From Nocardioides sp. InS609-2 (GTDB lineage Bacteria > Actinomycetota > Actinomycetes > Propionibacteriales > Nocardioidaceae), in NCBI RefSeq assembly GCF_023208195.1, contig NZ_CP060034.1, forward strand, positions 1,488,001 to 1,552,000: a stretch of 64,000 nt of DNA, in the 5' to 3' direction. The position numbers and the translations under genes were made by a program. Below the pieces are notes generated by a model that saw nothing but the letters and a program-made list of their open reading frames with translations, searched no databases and was not told where the DNA came from. Shown here in pieces: positions 18,682 to 27,517 of the stretch. How positions within the stretch are numbered: the stretch's first letter is position 1; every line of letters begins with the position of its first letter.

Positions 18682-19205
18682 GGCTTGTCGTCCGGGCGCG
18701 GCGGGTCCCAGTCCTTGCGCAGCCCGCGGGTCAGCGCGCGCAGCTCGACCCTGAGCTCGTCGAGGGTGGGGCGTCCCCAGTACCAGTAGCCCATCCACCA
18801 GCGATGCACGGTCAGGTCCGGGGCGAGCAGCCACACCGTGGGCAGGTAGGGGTCGTGGACGGTGTCGGTGACCTCGCGCAGGCCCAGCTCGTTCAGCGCG
18901 GTGCGGTCCTCGTCGGACAGGAACGTCCATCGGGCATCGAGCCCCGCGCGGAACGCCCCGTTCACCGCCGGGGACTCCACCGAGAGCGACACGAAGCGGG
19001 TGTAGGCCACCTCGGCGTCGCCCTGCAGATCCACCAGCCGTCGCAGGTACGCGCGTTCCTTCGGGCAGAACCATCCGCGGTAGGTGTGCACCAGCAGTGG
19101 GTCCGGCCCTGCCAGCTCCGTCAGCCGCCTGACGTTGCCGTCGCTGTCAGGAAGGGACAGGTCCGGGAAACGCTCACCGGGCATCAGATCGCGAACGCCG
19201 GTCAT
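18678..19205 (-). CDS. Peroxiredoxin/redoxin-like thiol protein
   Basis: A 175-residue AhpC/TSA-type fold: an N-terminal MPGERFPDLSLPDSDGNVRR, then LLVHTYRGWFCPKERAYLRR with a single candidate peroxidatic cysteine, then FLSDEDRTALNELGL and a C-terminal PTVWLLAPDLTVHRWWMGYWYWGRP. The typical TxxC context is replaced by GWFC, and no resolving cysteine is obvious, so it may be a 1-Cys thiol protein with another role. It is overlapped on both sides by neighbours (ATGA and GTGA), placing it firmly in the oxidative operon. Confidence 0.82.
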   Translation of the reverse strand: MTGVRDLMPGERFPDLSLPDSDGNVRRLTELAGPDPLLVHTYRGWFCPKERAYLRRLVDLQGDAEVAYTRFVSLSVESPAVNGAFRAGLDARWTFLSDEDRTALNELGLREVTDTVHDPYLPTVWLLAPDLTVHRWWMGYWYWGRPTLDELRVELRALTRGLRKDWDPPRPDDKP

Positions 19206-19696
19206 GACGATGTCTCCCGATGGGTGTAGGCGACGCGGGCTGCGTAGACGACGGCGCTGATCAGGAACATCGCTGCGGTGATCAGCAGCCAGCGACCGAG
19301 GTAGGGCTCCTGGGTCAGCCCGGTGGCGTCGAGGTAGGTCTGGCTGCCCTGCCCGATGATGCCGGGGAAGAACAGCAGGAACAGCAGTCCGGTGCCCAGG
19401 AGCGGTACCCGCAGGTAGTTGACCGCAGCTACCCGCGACGGGCCTGCGCCCCGGCTCGGCGCCACAGCGCGCAGCCCAGCTGTGAGAGACCGGTCGGCCA
19501 GTGCGTAGAGCGGGAACAGCACGAGGTCGTGGCCGATGACGGCGCCGAGGAACCACAGCAGGATCTCCGGCCACGTCGGCTCGGACAGGGTGCGCAGGGC
19601 GGCGTAGCCGGCGAGGGCGAAACAGCCCAGCAGAGCCAGGAGGTGGAGCGGGTTCGCCCCATAAAAGGTGCGGACACGTGTCAGGGCGGTGGCCAC
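19202..19696 (-). CDS. Four-helix membrane protein in the oxidative operon
   Basis: 164 residues with hydrophobic segments at LLALLGCFALAGYAALRTL, EILLWFLGAVIGHDLVLFPLYAL, NYLRVPLLGTGLLFLLFFPGII and WLLITAAMFLISAVVYAARVAY. A histidine lies in helix two (GHDLV), but no haem pair is convincing. No family recognised. The GTG start at 19696 lies one base after the stop of the molybdopterin gene, and its own stop overlaps the peroxiredoxin-like start. It may help assemble or anchor the neighbouring membrane oxidoreductase. Confidence 0.75.
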   Translation of the reverse strand: MATALTRVRTFYGANPLHLLALLGCFALAGYAALRTLSEPTWPEILLWFLGAVIGHDLVLFPLYALADRSLTAGLRAVAPSRGAGPSRVAAVNYLRVPLLGTGLLFLLFFPGIIGQGSQTYLDATGLTQEPYLGRWLLITAAMFLISAVVYAARVAYTHRETSS

Positions 19697-19697
19697 G

Positions 19698-21035
19698 TCA
19701 GGCGCTCCGGAAGTCGATGGAGCGCACCCACTTGGTGTTGTGCACACCAGGCATCGCGGGAACGATGATCCGAGCGGGGTAGCCGTGATCGGCCGACAGT
19801 TCGGCGCCGTTGACCGCCAGTGCAAGCAGGGAATCAGGGTCGAGAACCTGGTTGGCCGCCAGCGTCGCCTCATTGAACGCGCCCGCCTCCTCAAGGGACG
19901 CCACCATCGCGGACCCGGGTGCCGGCACCCCGGCGACGGCGGCGAGGTCGGCCAACCGCACGCCCGTCCACGTCTGGGTCGTCGCCCACCCCTCGACGCA
20001 GGCGATCGGCAGGGTCGCGGTGTGTTGCGGCATGGCCAGCAGCATCGCCCGAGTCAGGCTCGCCGGGCGTGGCCCGCCGAGCGTGAGCGCCCAGCCGGCG
20101 CCGGTGGCGGCTGGAGTGATCCCGGCCGCAACGGCGGTGCGGTTGACCTGGAAGTCGTTGGGCCCGTCTCCGTAGCTACGCCCGCGGGGCAAGAGCAAGG
20201 CGGCGCCCCGTGCGGCCCCGCCGATGACCTGCCCGACGGACAGGACCGCGACGAGCACCGCGCCGCCACCGACGAGGGCCAGCGCGCCGCGCCGGCTCAT
20301 CGTCGCCGGGGCGGGGTCGGTGGCGACCAGGCCGTAGGTGTCGGGCGGCTCCGGGCGGGTCTGCGGGAGCGGGGTGCGTAGCTCGGCGCGAATCGAGCGG
20401 GACCGCAGGCCAGTGATCATGTGTGGCAGCTTGAGGGCCACGTGCACCGCGAACCCGGCGATGAACACCCAGGCGCCGTAGTAGTGGGCCGCGTAGAAGC
20501 TGAAACCGAACAGGTAGTCGTACTGAATGTTTAATACCCCGGTGGCGATCTCGAACAGGATGCCGCCGACGAGCAACAGTAGCGACACCCGTTCCAGCAC
20601 CTGGGCCATCGAGCGGGCCGCCGGCCACGCGAACAGCTTGGGCACCACTGACCACAACTTGGCCAGCACCACCGGGATGCTCACCAACCCGAGCACGACG
20701 TGCAGCCCCTCGGTCAGCTGGAACAGCCACGACGGGCGGGTGGGCCAGTCGAACTGCGGCAGGCGCAGCCACCCGACGTCGGCGGGGATCGCCTGGCCGA
20801 ACCGCGGGCCATAGGCGATGTAGTCGAGCAGCCCGGTGATGATGACTACGGGCAGGGCCACGAGCAGAACCGCGCCGAAAACAGAGGTCAGCCACGGTCC
20901 GCGCAGCGGGCTGCGCCAGCCCGGGCTCCGACCCAAGCCCGGTGGCGGGTTGCGCTCGAGAGCGCGCCACAGCCCCGCGGGAAAGCCGTAGGAGCGATCC
21001 TCGACGTCGCCGCGGGGCTCGTCACTGCGTAGCAT
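19698..21035 (-). CDS. Cytochrome b561-like / molybdopterin oxidoreductase fusion
   Basis: A 445-residue fusion. Residues about 45-215 form a multi-helix cytochrome b-type membrane domain with histidines in helices (TEGLHVVLGLVSIPVVLAKL and AHYYGAWVFIAGFAVHVALK). Residues about 240-290 hold a further hydrophobic segment resembling a twin-arginine signal (MSRRGALALVGGGAVLVAVL). Residues about 300-445 form a sulfite-oxidase-type molybdopterin domain with the candidate Mo ligand cysteine in LPIACVEGWATTQTWTGV and DHGYPARIIVPAMPG. It would oxidise or reduce a small substrate outside the membrane and pass electrons through haem b. A broken second copy lies at 29991-30228. Confidence 0.87.
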   Translation of the reverse strand: MLRSDEPRGDVEDRSYGFPAGLWRALERNPPPGLGRSPGWRSPLRGPWLTSVFGAVLLVALPVVIITGLLDYIAYGPRFGQAIPADVGWLRLPQFDWPTRPSWLFQLTEGLHVVLGLVSIPVVLAKLWSVVPKLFAWPAARSMAQVLERVSLLLLVGGILFEIATGVLNIQYDYLFGFSFYAAHYYGAWVFIAGFAVHVALKLPHMITGLRSRSIRAELRTPLPQTRPEPPDTYGLVATDPAPATMSRRGALALVGGGAVLVAVLSVGQVIGGAARGAALLLPRGRSYGDGPNDFQVNRTAVAAGITPAATGAGWALTLGGPRPASLTRAMLLAMPQHTATLPIACVEGWATTQTWTGVRLADLAAVAGVPAPGSAMVASLEEAGAFNEATLAANQVLDPDSLLALAVNGAELSADHGYPARIIVPAMPGVHNTKWVRSIDFRSA

Positions 21036-21044
21036 CGACGATTC

Positions 21045-22727
21045 CTACTCCCGTCCGGTCTTCTGTGCATGATCGAGCCCAGTGCGCTGACCCGCGATCA
21101 TCCGGTCGGCGAACCGGGCCGCCAGGGCCATGATGGTGAGCGCCGGGTTGGCCGCGCCCTGGGTGGGCAGCACGCTGCCGTCGGTGATGAACAGGTTAGG
21201 CACAGAGAAGGTGCGCAGGTCGGCGTCGACCACACCGTGCGTGGCGTCCACCCCCATCCGTGCTCCGCCCACGAGGTGCGCGAAGCGCTGGATCGTGATG
21301 ACCTCCTGGGCCCCCGCAGCACACAGGATGTCCTCCATCGTGCGTTGTGCGGCGGCGATCATCCGGTCGTCGTTGTCGCACCGGGAGTAGGACATGTGGG
21401 CGACCGGCAACCCGTGCCGGTCGGTCTCCTCGGCGAGGGTGACCCGGTTACGCGCTTGCGGCAGCAGCTCGCACATCCCGCCCAGGCTCGCCCAGTGCAC
21501 GTAGTCGCGCATGTACTCGCGCAGCGCCGGACCCCAATGACCCTGGGCCATGACGTGCTCAGCGTAGGCGATCGGCAGCGGCGAGACGTTCTGGATGGCG
21601 TACCCGCGAACGTAGTCGTTGCTCGGGTCGGTCTCGTAGAACTCCTCGGTGGACACCTCGGGCGGGGGCGCCTTGACCATGCGGATCTCTTCCGCGAAGC
21701 GCCCTGCAGTCTGCGGGGCACCCTGCACCATGACGTAGCGCCCCAGCAGATCGTGGTCGTTGCCGATGCCGTCGGGGAACGACGGGCACGCCGAGAGCAT
21801 CAGCAATCGCGGGGTCTCGATCGCATACCCTGCGACCGCGACGGCGCGGGCGCGCTGGCGGTGCTCGACGCCGTCGCGCAGGTAGGTGACGCCGACGGTC
21901 CGGCCGGTGTGCTTGTCGATGAGGACGCGGCTGACCATCGAGTCGGCCCGCACCTCGGCCCCGTGCGCCAGCGCGTCGGGCACATGGGTGATCAACGGTG
22001 AGGCCTTGGCGTTGACCTTGCAGCCCTGCAGGCAGAAGCCGCGGTAGATGCAGTGGGCGCGGTTGCCGAACCGGCCGTTGGTGATCGCCACCGGGCCGAC
22101 CCGGGCCCGGATGCCCAGCGCAGCGGCGCCCCGCAAGAACACCTCACCGTTGCCGCCGACGGGGTGGGCGTGGTGCGGGTAGCCGTGCGGGTCGCCCCAC
22201 GGCCAGTACTGCCCGGCCACCGGCAGCTCCTGCTCGAGAGCGGCGTAGTAGGGCTTGAGATCCGCGTAGTCGATCGGCCAGTCCGCGCCGACGCCGTCGC
22301 GGGTGTGGGTCGCGAAGTCCGACGGGTGGAACCGAGGCGTGTAGCCGGCGTAGTGCACCATCGATCCGCCGACGCCGCGCCCGGAGTTGTTGGAGCCCAA
22401 CGGGACCGGGTGCTGCCCGCTGATCACCCGCGGCTCGGTCCAGTACAGCCCGTGCGAAGCCGCCTCGTCGGATACCCAGTCGACGTCGGGGTCCCAGAAC
22501 GGCCCGGCGTCCAGTGCAACCACCCGCCACCCGGCCCGGGCAAGCCGCTGCGCCACCGTCGCCCCGCCCGCGCCGCAGCCCACGATGACGAGGTCGACCT
22601 CGTCATCGTCGTCGAACCGGCGCATGTCGCGGCGCAGCTGGTGGTTGGTTCGCTCGTCGCCGGTAGGCAGCAGCCAGGCCGACGCGTTGCGGCGGCGCAC
22701 GGCGACGTCGGTCAGGGTGCGCCCCAT
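21045..22727 (-). CDS. GMC-family flavin dehydrogenase (sugar/alcohol dehydrogenase large subunit)
   Basis: A 560-residue GMC oxidoreductase. The FAD motif is VDLVIVGCGAGGATVAQRLA, followed by SNNSGRGVGGSMVHYAGYTP and, near the C-terminus, the family ending DGSVLPTQGAANPALTIMAL. A cysteine-containing stretch (HCIYRGFCLQGCKVNAK) matches the gluconate 2-dehydrogenase and related membrane-bound dehydrogenases. These enzymes oxidise sugars or sugar acids at the membrane and give electrons to a cytochrome. Its partner, a subunit-3-type protein, is directly upstream with an ATGA overlap. Exact substrate unknown. It lies nine bases before the cytochrome b/molybdopterin gene. Confidence 0.92.
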   Translation of the reverse strand: MGRTLTDVAVRRRNASAWLLPTGDERTNHQLRRDMRRFDDDDEVDLVIVGCGAGGATVAQRLARAGWRVVALDAGPFWDPDVDWVSDEAASHGLYWTEPRVISGQHPVPLGSNNSGRGVGGSMVHYAGYTPRFHPSDFATHTRDGVGADWPIDYADLKPYYAALEQELPVAGQYWPWGDPHGYPHHAHPVGGNGEVFLRGAAALGIRARVGPVAITNGRFGNRAHCIYRGFCLQGCKVNAKASPLITHVPDALAHGAEVRADSMVSRVLIDKHTGRTVGVTYLRDGVEHRQRARAVAVAGYAIETPRLLMLSACPSFPDGIGNDHDLLGRYVMVQGAPQTAGRFAEEIRMVKAPPPEVSTEEFYETDPSNDYVRGYAIQNVSPLPIAYAEHVMAQGHWGPALREYMRDYVHWASLGGMCELLPQARNRVTLAEETDRHGLPVAHMSYSRCDNDDRMIAAAQRTMEDILCAAGAQEVITIQRFAHLVGGARMGVDATHGVVDADLRTFSVPNLFITDGSVLPTQGAANPALTIMALAARFADRMIAGQRTGLDHAQKTGRE

Positions 22728-23335
22728 CAGTGGGTCACCGGGTCGCGGGGGTCGCGCTCGGCAACCTCCCAGCCCTCTCGCCTGCCGGCGCCGATGTTCT
22801 TGTATCCGCGGGGGTACGCCGGGCCGCCGAAGCCGATCTCGTTCCACGCCCAGGGGTGGGAGTAGAACGCGGCACACGCGTAGCGGCCCCATAGGCTCCA
22901 CACATGGGCTGCCTGCCAGCCGTGCCACTCGGTCGCGTCCTTCACCGCCTGCACCAGCGTGGCTTGCTTGTCGGTGTCCAGGGTGTGGAAGCGGGCCGGG
23001 CTCGCATCCCGGTCGAGCGCGGCCAGGGTGTCGCGCCACGCCTGCCGGTCCTCGGGGAGATCCGCGTAGCGCCAGCCGTCGGTCTCGTTACGGGCCAGCC
23101 GCGCGTCGACAATGTGCAGCACCGGGATCCGGGGTTCGCGGTCCTGCCCGAGCAGCAGGTCGAACAGCGCGTCCGCGGTGAGCCGCTCCGCTGCGGTGAA
23201 GAAGACCAGCTCACCGGGCGGTTCGAGGCGAGCCAGCACGACCCCGGCGGTCACCTCGTCCCAGTGTCGCGCCTGGGCGGGCACGTCGAAGCCGTCGAAG
23301 CGGCCATGCCCGCCGGGGGTGATCCCGCTGGGCAC
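22727..23335 (-). CDS. Gluconate 2-dehydrogenase subunit 3 family protein
   Basis: 202 residues of the small-subunit type that accompanies GMC dehydrogenases, with the typical FFTAAERLTADALFDLLLGQ, IPVLHIVDARLARNETDGWR and the C-terminal WGRYACAAFYSHPWAWNEIG, FGGPAYPRGY. No obvious signal peptide is seen at the chosen GTG start (23335), although family members are often exported by a twin-arginine signal, carried alone or on the partner. The stop overlaps the GMC start, so the two are made in step and form one enzyme. Confidence 0.9.
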   Translation of the reverse strand: MPSGITPGGHGRFDGFDVPAQARHWDEVTAGVVLARLEPPGELVFFTAAERLTADALFDLLLGQDREPRIPVLHIVDARLARNETDGWRYADLPEDRQAWRDTLAALDRDASPARFHTLDTDKQATLVQAVKDATEWHGWQAAHVWSLWGRYACAAFYSHPWAWNEIGFGGPAYPRGYKNIGAGRREGWEVAERDPRDPVTH

Positions 23336-23336
23336 G

Positions 23337-23819
23337 TCAGTCCTCCTCGCGGCGCAGGACGGAAGCGAGCAGGCCCATGCCGCCGACCACGCTGGCCAGC
23401 AGCGGCGCGAAGGCAGGTGGTCCCATCTCGAGGTTGTAGCGCAGGTTGTGCCAGCCGCCGGGCTTCGCGATGATCCCCCGCCAGTGCAGGTAGGTGCCCT
23501 GCAGGCCGTTGGCGACGACGATCACCGATGCCACCGGCAGTACAGTTTTCGCGGCCCGGCGGGAGAACACCGCCGCGATGCCCGCGGGGGCCAGCGTCGG
23601 CACGATCACGATCGGCCACCACATCATCTTGTTGCCGAAGCTGGCGCTGTCGTGCTCCAGCCAGATCTCGGCCGCGGTGATGACCGCCCCGGCGGCGGTG
23701 AGCGCGGACAGCGTGCGCTCAAAGCGGCCGGTGCGGACGTCGCGCAGCAGCCGGTCGATGCCGGTAACCCCCTCCTGCGCCGGGTACCGGGAGACCCGGC
23801 CCGCCAGGCCCGTGCTCAT
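23337..23819 (-). CDS. Small membrane protein next to the GMC dehydrogenase
   Basis: 160 residues with helices at LSALTAAGAVITAAEIWL, MMWWPIVIVPTLAPAGIAAV, VLPVASVIVVANGLQGTYLH and PLLASVVGGMGLLASVL. A long conserved-looking loop, HWRGIIAKPGGWHNLRYNLE, carries several His and Trp residues. No family recognised; it could be a membrane anchor or electron-transfer partner of the dehydrogenase. The ATG at 23819 overlaps the stop of the ThDP gene, and a single base separates its stop from the next GTG start. Confidence 0.75.
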   Translation of the reverse strand: MSTGLAGRVSRYPAQEGVTGIDRLLRDVRTGRFERTLSALTAAGAVITAAEIWLEHDSASFGNKMMWWPIVIVPTLAPAGIAAVFSRRAAKTVLPVASVIVVANGLQGTYLHWRGIIAKPGGWHNLRYNLEMGPPAFAPLLASVVGGMGLLASVLRREED

Positions 23820-25609
23820 GATCCACCCTTGCCGGGCAGGAACTCCTGCAGCTTCTGTTTCAGGCCGGTGCGGACGACGCCGAGGGCGTCCTCGTCACCC
23901 TTGATCATCGCCTCCGCGGCGTCCTTGATCTGCTCGACGGTGGCGTGCGGCGGGATCGGCGGCACGTCGGGATCGGTGCGGACGTCGAGCAGGGTGGGGC
24001 GATCGGCGGCGAAGGCCCGGTCCCAGGCCGGCCCGACGTCTTCGGGCTTGTCCACGTGGATGGCAAGCAGGTCCAGGCTGGCGGCGAAGTGCGCGTAGTC
24101 GACGTCGGGCAGGGTCTGGGATTCGACGAACTTCGGCGCGCCCTCCATCGCGCGGAGCTCCCACGTGACCTGATTGAGGTCGTTGTTGTGCAGCACCGCG
24201 ACCACCAGCCGGGGATCGCTCCACTCCCGCCAGTAGCGCGCGATGGTGATCAGCTCGGCCAGGCCGTTCATCTGCATCGCCCCGTCGCCCACGATGGCCA
24301 GGACGGGGCGGTCGGGGTGGGCGAACTTCGCGCCGATCGCGTAGGGCACCCCGGGGCCCATGGTGGCCAGGTTGCCCGAGAGGGATCCGCGCATGCTGCC
24401 GCGCATCTTCAGGCAGCGGGCGTACCAGTTGGCCGAGGATCCCGAGTCCGCGGTGACGATCGTGTCGTCGGGGATGCGTCCGTTGAGCTCCCAGACCAGC
24501 CGCATCGGGTTGACCGGGTCGGCCTCGGTCGTGGACTGGCGCTCGATCACCCCCCACCAGTGGGCAACGTCGGACTCCACCTTCTCGCGCCAGGACCGGT
24601 CGGCCTTGCGGATCAGGGCGGGTAGCAGGGCCTGCAGCGTGGTGGCCGAGTCGCCGACGAGGTTGACCTCGTAGGGGTAGCGCAGCCCGACCAGGCCCCC
24701 GTCGAGGTCGATCTGCACGGCACGGGCCTGGTCGAGCTCGGGCAGGAACTGGGTGTAGGGAAAGCTCGACCCGACGGTGAGCAACGTGTCGCAGCCCTGC
24801 ATCATCTCGTAGCTCGCCCGGGTGCCGAGCAGTCCGATCGACCCGGTGACGAACGGCAGGTCGTCGGACAGCACGTCCTTGCCGAGAAGTGCCTTCGCGA
24901 CACCGGCGCCGAGCAGCTCGGCCACCTCTTCCACCTCCGCGCGTGCCCCGCGGGCGCCCTGCCCGACGAGGATCGCGACCTTCTCCCCGGCGTTGAGGAT
25001 CTCTGCCGCGTGCGCGACGCCGGCGGCGTCCGGGCGCGACGTCGGCCAGCGGATGCCAAGGCTGGAGGGCACCTGCTTGAACACGTGACCGGGCGGGTTG
25101 TACGGGAGATCCTGGACGTCGGCGGGGATGATGATGCAGGTCGGGGCGCGGTGGGTCAGCGCCGTCCGGATGGCCCGGTCGAGAAGGTTGGGCAGCTGCT
25201 CGGGCACAGTCGCCATCTGCACGTAGTGGTGGGCGACATCCTTGAACAGCGACAGCAGGTCGACCTCCTGCTGGTAGGCCCCACCCATTGCGGAGCGGTT
25301 GGTCTGCCCGACGATCGCGACGACCGGCACGTGGTCGAGCAGCGCGTCGTAGAGGCCATTGAGCAGGTGAATCGCACCAGGACCCGAGGTGGCCATGCAG
25401 ACCCCGACCCGGCCACTGAACTTCGCGTAGCCCACCGCCTCGAAGGCGGACATCTCCTCGTGCCGGGACTGGATGAAGGCGGGCTTGTTGTCAGCGCGGC
25501 CGAACGCGGCGAGGATCCCGTTGATCCCGTCGCCTGCGTAGGCGAAAACCTTCTCGACCTCCCAGGCCCGCAGGCGCTCCAGCAAGTAGTCGGCGACGGT
25601 TTGGGTCAT
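23816..25609 (-). CDS. ThDP-requiring enzyme (pyruvate oxidase/acetolactate synthase superfamily)
   Basis: A 597-residue ThDP enzyme with the catalytic Glu (SRHEEMSAFEAVGYAKFSG), the central domain (VAILVGQGARGARAEVEEVA) and the ThDP/Mg site (GDGAMQMNGLAELITI followed by HNNDLNQVTWE). FAD-type anchoring sequences of true pyruvate oxidases are not obvious. Relatives are usually annotated only as thiamine pyrophosphate-requiring protein. It could cleave or decarboxylate a 2-keto acid produced by its neighbours. It follows the enolase-superfamily gene by 16 bp and overlaps the next membrane gene by 4 bp. It differs clearly from the stand-alone enzyme at 12421-14145. Confidence 0.92.
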   Translation of the reverse strand: MTQTVADYLLERLRAWEVEKVFAYAGDGINGILAAFGRADNKPAFIQSRHEEMSAFEAVGYAKFSGRVGVCMATSGPGAIHLLNGLYDALLDHVPVVAIVGQTNRSAMGGAYQQEVDLLSLFKDVAHHYVQMATVPEQLPNLLDRAIRTALTHRAPTCIIIPADVQDLPYNPPGHVFKQVPSSLGIRWPTSRPDAAGVAHAAEILNAGEKVAILVGQGARGARAEVEEVAELLGAGVAKALLGKDVLSDDLPFVTGSIGLLGTRASYEMMQGCDTLLTVGSSFPYTQFLPELDQARAVQIDLDGGLVGLRYPYEVNLVGDSATTLQALLPALIRKADRSWREKVESDVAHWWGVIERQSTTEADPVNPMRLVWELNGRIPDDTIVTADSGSSANWYARCLKMRGSMRGSLSGNLATMGPGVPYAIGAKFAHPDRPVLAIVGDGAMQMNGLAELITIARYWREWSDPRLVVAVLHNNDLNQVTWELRAMEGAPKFVESQTLPDVDYAHFAASLDLLAIHVDKPEDVGPAWDRAFAADRPTLLDVRTDPDVPPIPPHATVEQIKDAAEAMIKGDEDALGVVRTGLKQKLQEFLPGKGGS

Positions 25610-25625
25610 GACAGGTGCTCCTTAC

Positions 25626-26732
25626 TCATGCGGCCCGGAACTGCTCCGCGTCGGAACTTCTCAGGGACAATCCGTGACCGGGTCGGTCCGGATCGGGACG
25701 CAGCGCGCCGCCCCGCGGGGACAGCGCGCCGTCGAACAGCAGGTCCTCGATGCGGGCGTGGTCATGGAAGTACTCCAGGTGCCGCAGGTTCGGCACGCCG
25801 ACGGCGACATGGGCGTGCAGGTTCGGTGCGCAGTGCCCGGAGATCTGCAGACCGTGAGCCGCGGCCACCGCGCTCGCGCGCAGGAACTCCGTGACGCCAC
25901 CGCAACGAGTGACGTCAACCTGCAGGCAGTCGACCGCCTGCGCGGCCACCATCCGCGCGAAGTAGGCGAGGTCGTAGCCGTACTCCCCGGCGGCGACGTC
26001 GGCGTCGCACCGGTCGCGGATCTCGCGCAGCCCGTCCAGGTCGTCGGAGGACACCGGCTCCTCGAACCAGATGACGCCGGCATCGCGCAGCGCCCGGCCG
26101 ACGCGCACCGCCTGCTTGCGGGTATAGCCGCCGTTGGCGTCGACGTAGACCTCGACGCCCGCGCCCACCACATCCCGCGCCAGCACGACCCGGGCCAGGT
26201 CGCGTCGCTCCTCGCCGCCCCACGACTCGCCGATCTTGATCTTCACCCGGGGAATGCCGAGTTCGTGCACCCAATGGGTCAGCTGTGCGCATGTGGTGGC
26301 TTCGTCGTAGGTGGTGAAGCCGCCGCTGCCGTAGACGGGCACCGTGTCGCGGCAGCGACCCACCAGGGTGGAGAGGGCGACGCCGAGCAGGCGCGCCTTG
26401 AGGTCCCACAGCGCGATGTCCACCGCCGAGAGGGCACAGGACACCAGCCCGGGGCGGCCGAGGTTGCGGCAGGCCCGGACCATGCCACCCCACAACCCTG
26501 GGATGTCCATCGGGTCCCTGCCGTGCAGTACACCGGTGAGCTGGTCCTCGACGACGGCCTTGCAGCCTGCGCCAGCGTAGGTCCATCCGAGACCCTCTGA
26601 CCCACCCGCGCGGATAATGACCAGAACCATCGTGGTGGCCGACCAGGCGAGCGTGCCGTCGGCCTCCGGACGGTCGGTGGGGATCTCGTAGACCTCGCAG
26701 GCGACAGATGTGATGAGACCGTCCCGAGCCAT
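25626..26732 (-). CDS. Enolase-superfamily enzyme (mandelate racemase/sugar acid dehydratase type)
   Basis: 368 residues with the two-domain enolase fold. The N-terminal lid is followed by the barrel with the Lys motif RVKIKIG, the metal ligands in EVYVDANGGYT, WFEEPVS and AAGEYGYDL, and a late catalytic-region histidine in SGHCAPNLH. The KxK plus late His arrangement is that of the mandelate racemase group, whose members often dehydrate aldonic acids to 2-keto-3-deoxy acids. The substrate cannot be read from sequence. It begins only 2 bp after the SDR stop and sits with other sugar-oxidation genes, which supports a sugar acid. Confidence 0.9.
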   Translation of the reverse strand: MARDGLITSVACEVYEIPTDRPEADGTLAWSATTMVLVIIRAGGSEGLGWTYAGAGCKAVVEDQLTGVLHGRDPMDIPGLWGGMVRACRNLGRPGLVSCALSAVDIALWDLKARLLGVALSTLVGRCRDTVPVYGSGGFTTYDEATTCAQLTHWVHELGIPRVKIKIGESWGGEERRDLARVVLARDVVGAGVEVYVDANGGYTRKQAVRVGRALRDAGVIWFEEPVSSDDLDGLREIRDRCDADVAAGEYGYDLAYFARMVAAQAVDCLQVDVTRCGGVTEFLRASAVAAAHGLQISGHCAPNLHAHVAVGVPNLRHLEYFHDHARIEDLLFDGALSPRGGALRPDPDRPGHGLSLRSSDAEQFRAA

Positions 26733-26734
26733 GC

Positions 26735-27517
26735 CTAGGCTCCCTGGCCGAGGTTGCGCATCAGACCGCCGTCCATGGCGTACGTCGCGCCGGTGACGTA
26801 GTCGGCGTCGCTGGACGCAAGGAACACCGCGAGCCGGGCGATCTCCGACGGCTGGGCCGCCCGCTTCCAGGGGATGGACTGCACCTGCTCCTCGAGCAGC
26901 GTCGGGTCGTCGATGGCCGGCTGGTTGAACGGCGTCAGGACCATACCGGGAGCCAGGTTGTTGACGTTGATCTGCTGCGGCGCGAGCTCGAGGGTGAGGG
27001 CGCGCGTCAGGTTGCGCACGGCGCCCTTGGAGCAGTCGTAGTCCGCGCCCCCGGCGTTGGGGATGTCCTCGTGCACCGACGTGACGTTGATGATCTTTCC
27101 GCGACCGCCGGCCGCGATGCGCAGCTGGGCGAAGCGCCGGCAGCAGAAGAAGGCGCCGTAGAGGTTGGTGCGGATCGCGGTGTCGAAAACCTCGGTGGAC
27201 AGCTCGGCGACAGGTGTGCCGGAGGCGTCGACCCCGGCGTTGTTCATCAGGATGTCCAGGGTGTCGAAGGCTGCGAGCGCGGTGTCGAACATCGCCTCCA
27301 CCTGCTGCTCGTCGCTGATGTCGGCCTGCACGACGACTGCTCGCCTACCTGCCGCCTCGATCTCTTTGCGGGTGTCCTCGGCGCCGTTGGAGTCGTGCAG
27401 GTAATGCACGACGACGTCGGCGCCCTCGTGCGCGAACTCGATCGCGCTTGCCTGACCGATCCCGGAGTCGGAGCCGGTGATCAGGGCCACCAAGCCGTCC
27501 AGCCGTCCTGCCGTCAT
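26735..27517 (-). CDS. Short-chain dehydrogenase/reductase (glucose-1-dehydrogenase-like)
   Basis: A 260-residue classical SDR: the cofactor motif ITGSDSGIGQASAIEFA, DISDEQQ, ILMNNAGV, the catalytic Ser in INVTSVHEDIP and YDCSK (Tyr and Lys), and the C-terminal YVTGATYAMDGGLM. The FabG/glucose-1-dehydrogenase group oxidises sugars or polyols with NAD(P). The start at 27517 has AAGGAG eight bases upstream and overlaps the GH15 stop by four bases. In context it may oxidise a sugar released by the glycosidase or a sugar acid made next door. Confidence 0.92.
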   Translation of the reverse strand: MTAGRLDGLVALITGSDSGIGQASAIEFAHEGADVVVHYLHDSNGAEDTRKEIEAAGRRAVVVQADISDEQQVEAMFDTALAAFDTLDILMNNAGVDASGTPVAELSTEVFDTAIRTNLYGAFFCCRRFAQLRIAAGGRGKIINVTSVHEDIPNAGGADYDCSKGAVRNLTRALTLELAPQQINVNNLAPGMVLTPFNQPAIDDPTLLEEQVQSIPWKRAAQPSEIARLAVFLASSDADYVTGATYAMDGGLMRNLGQGA

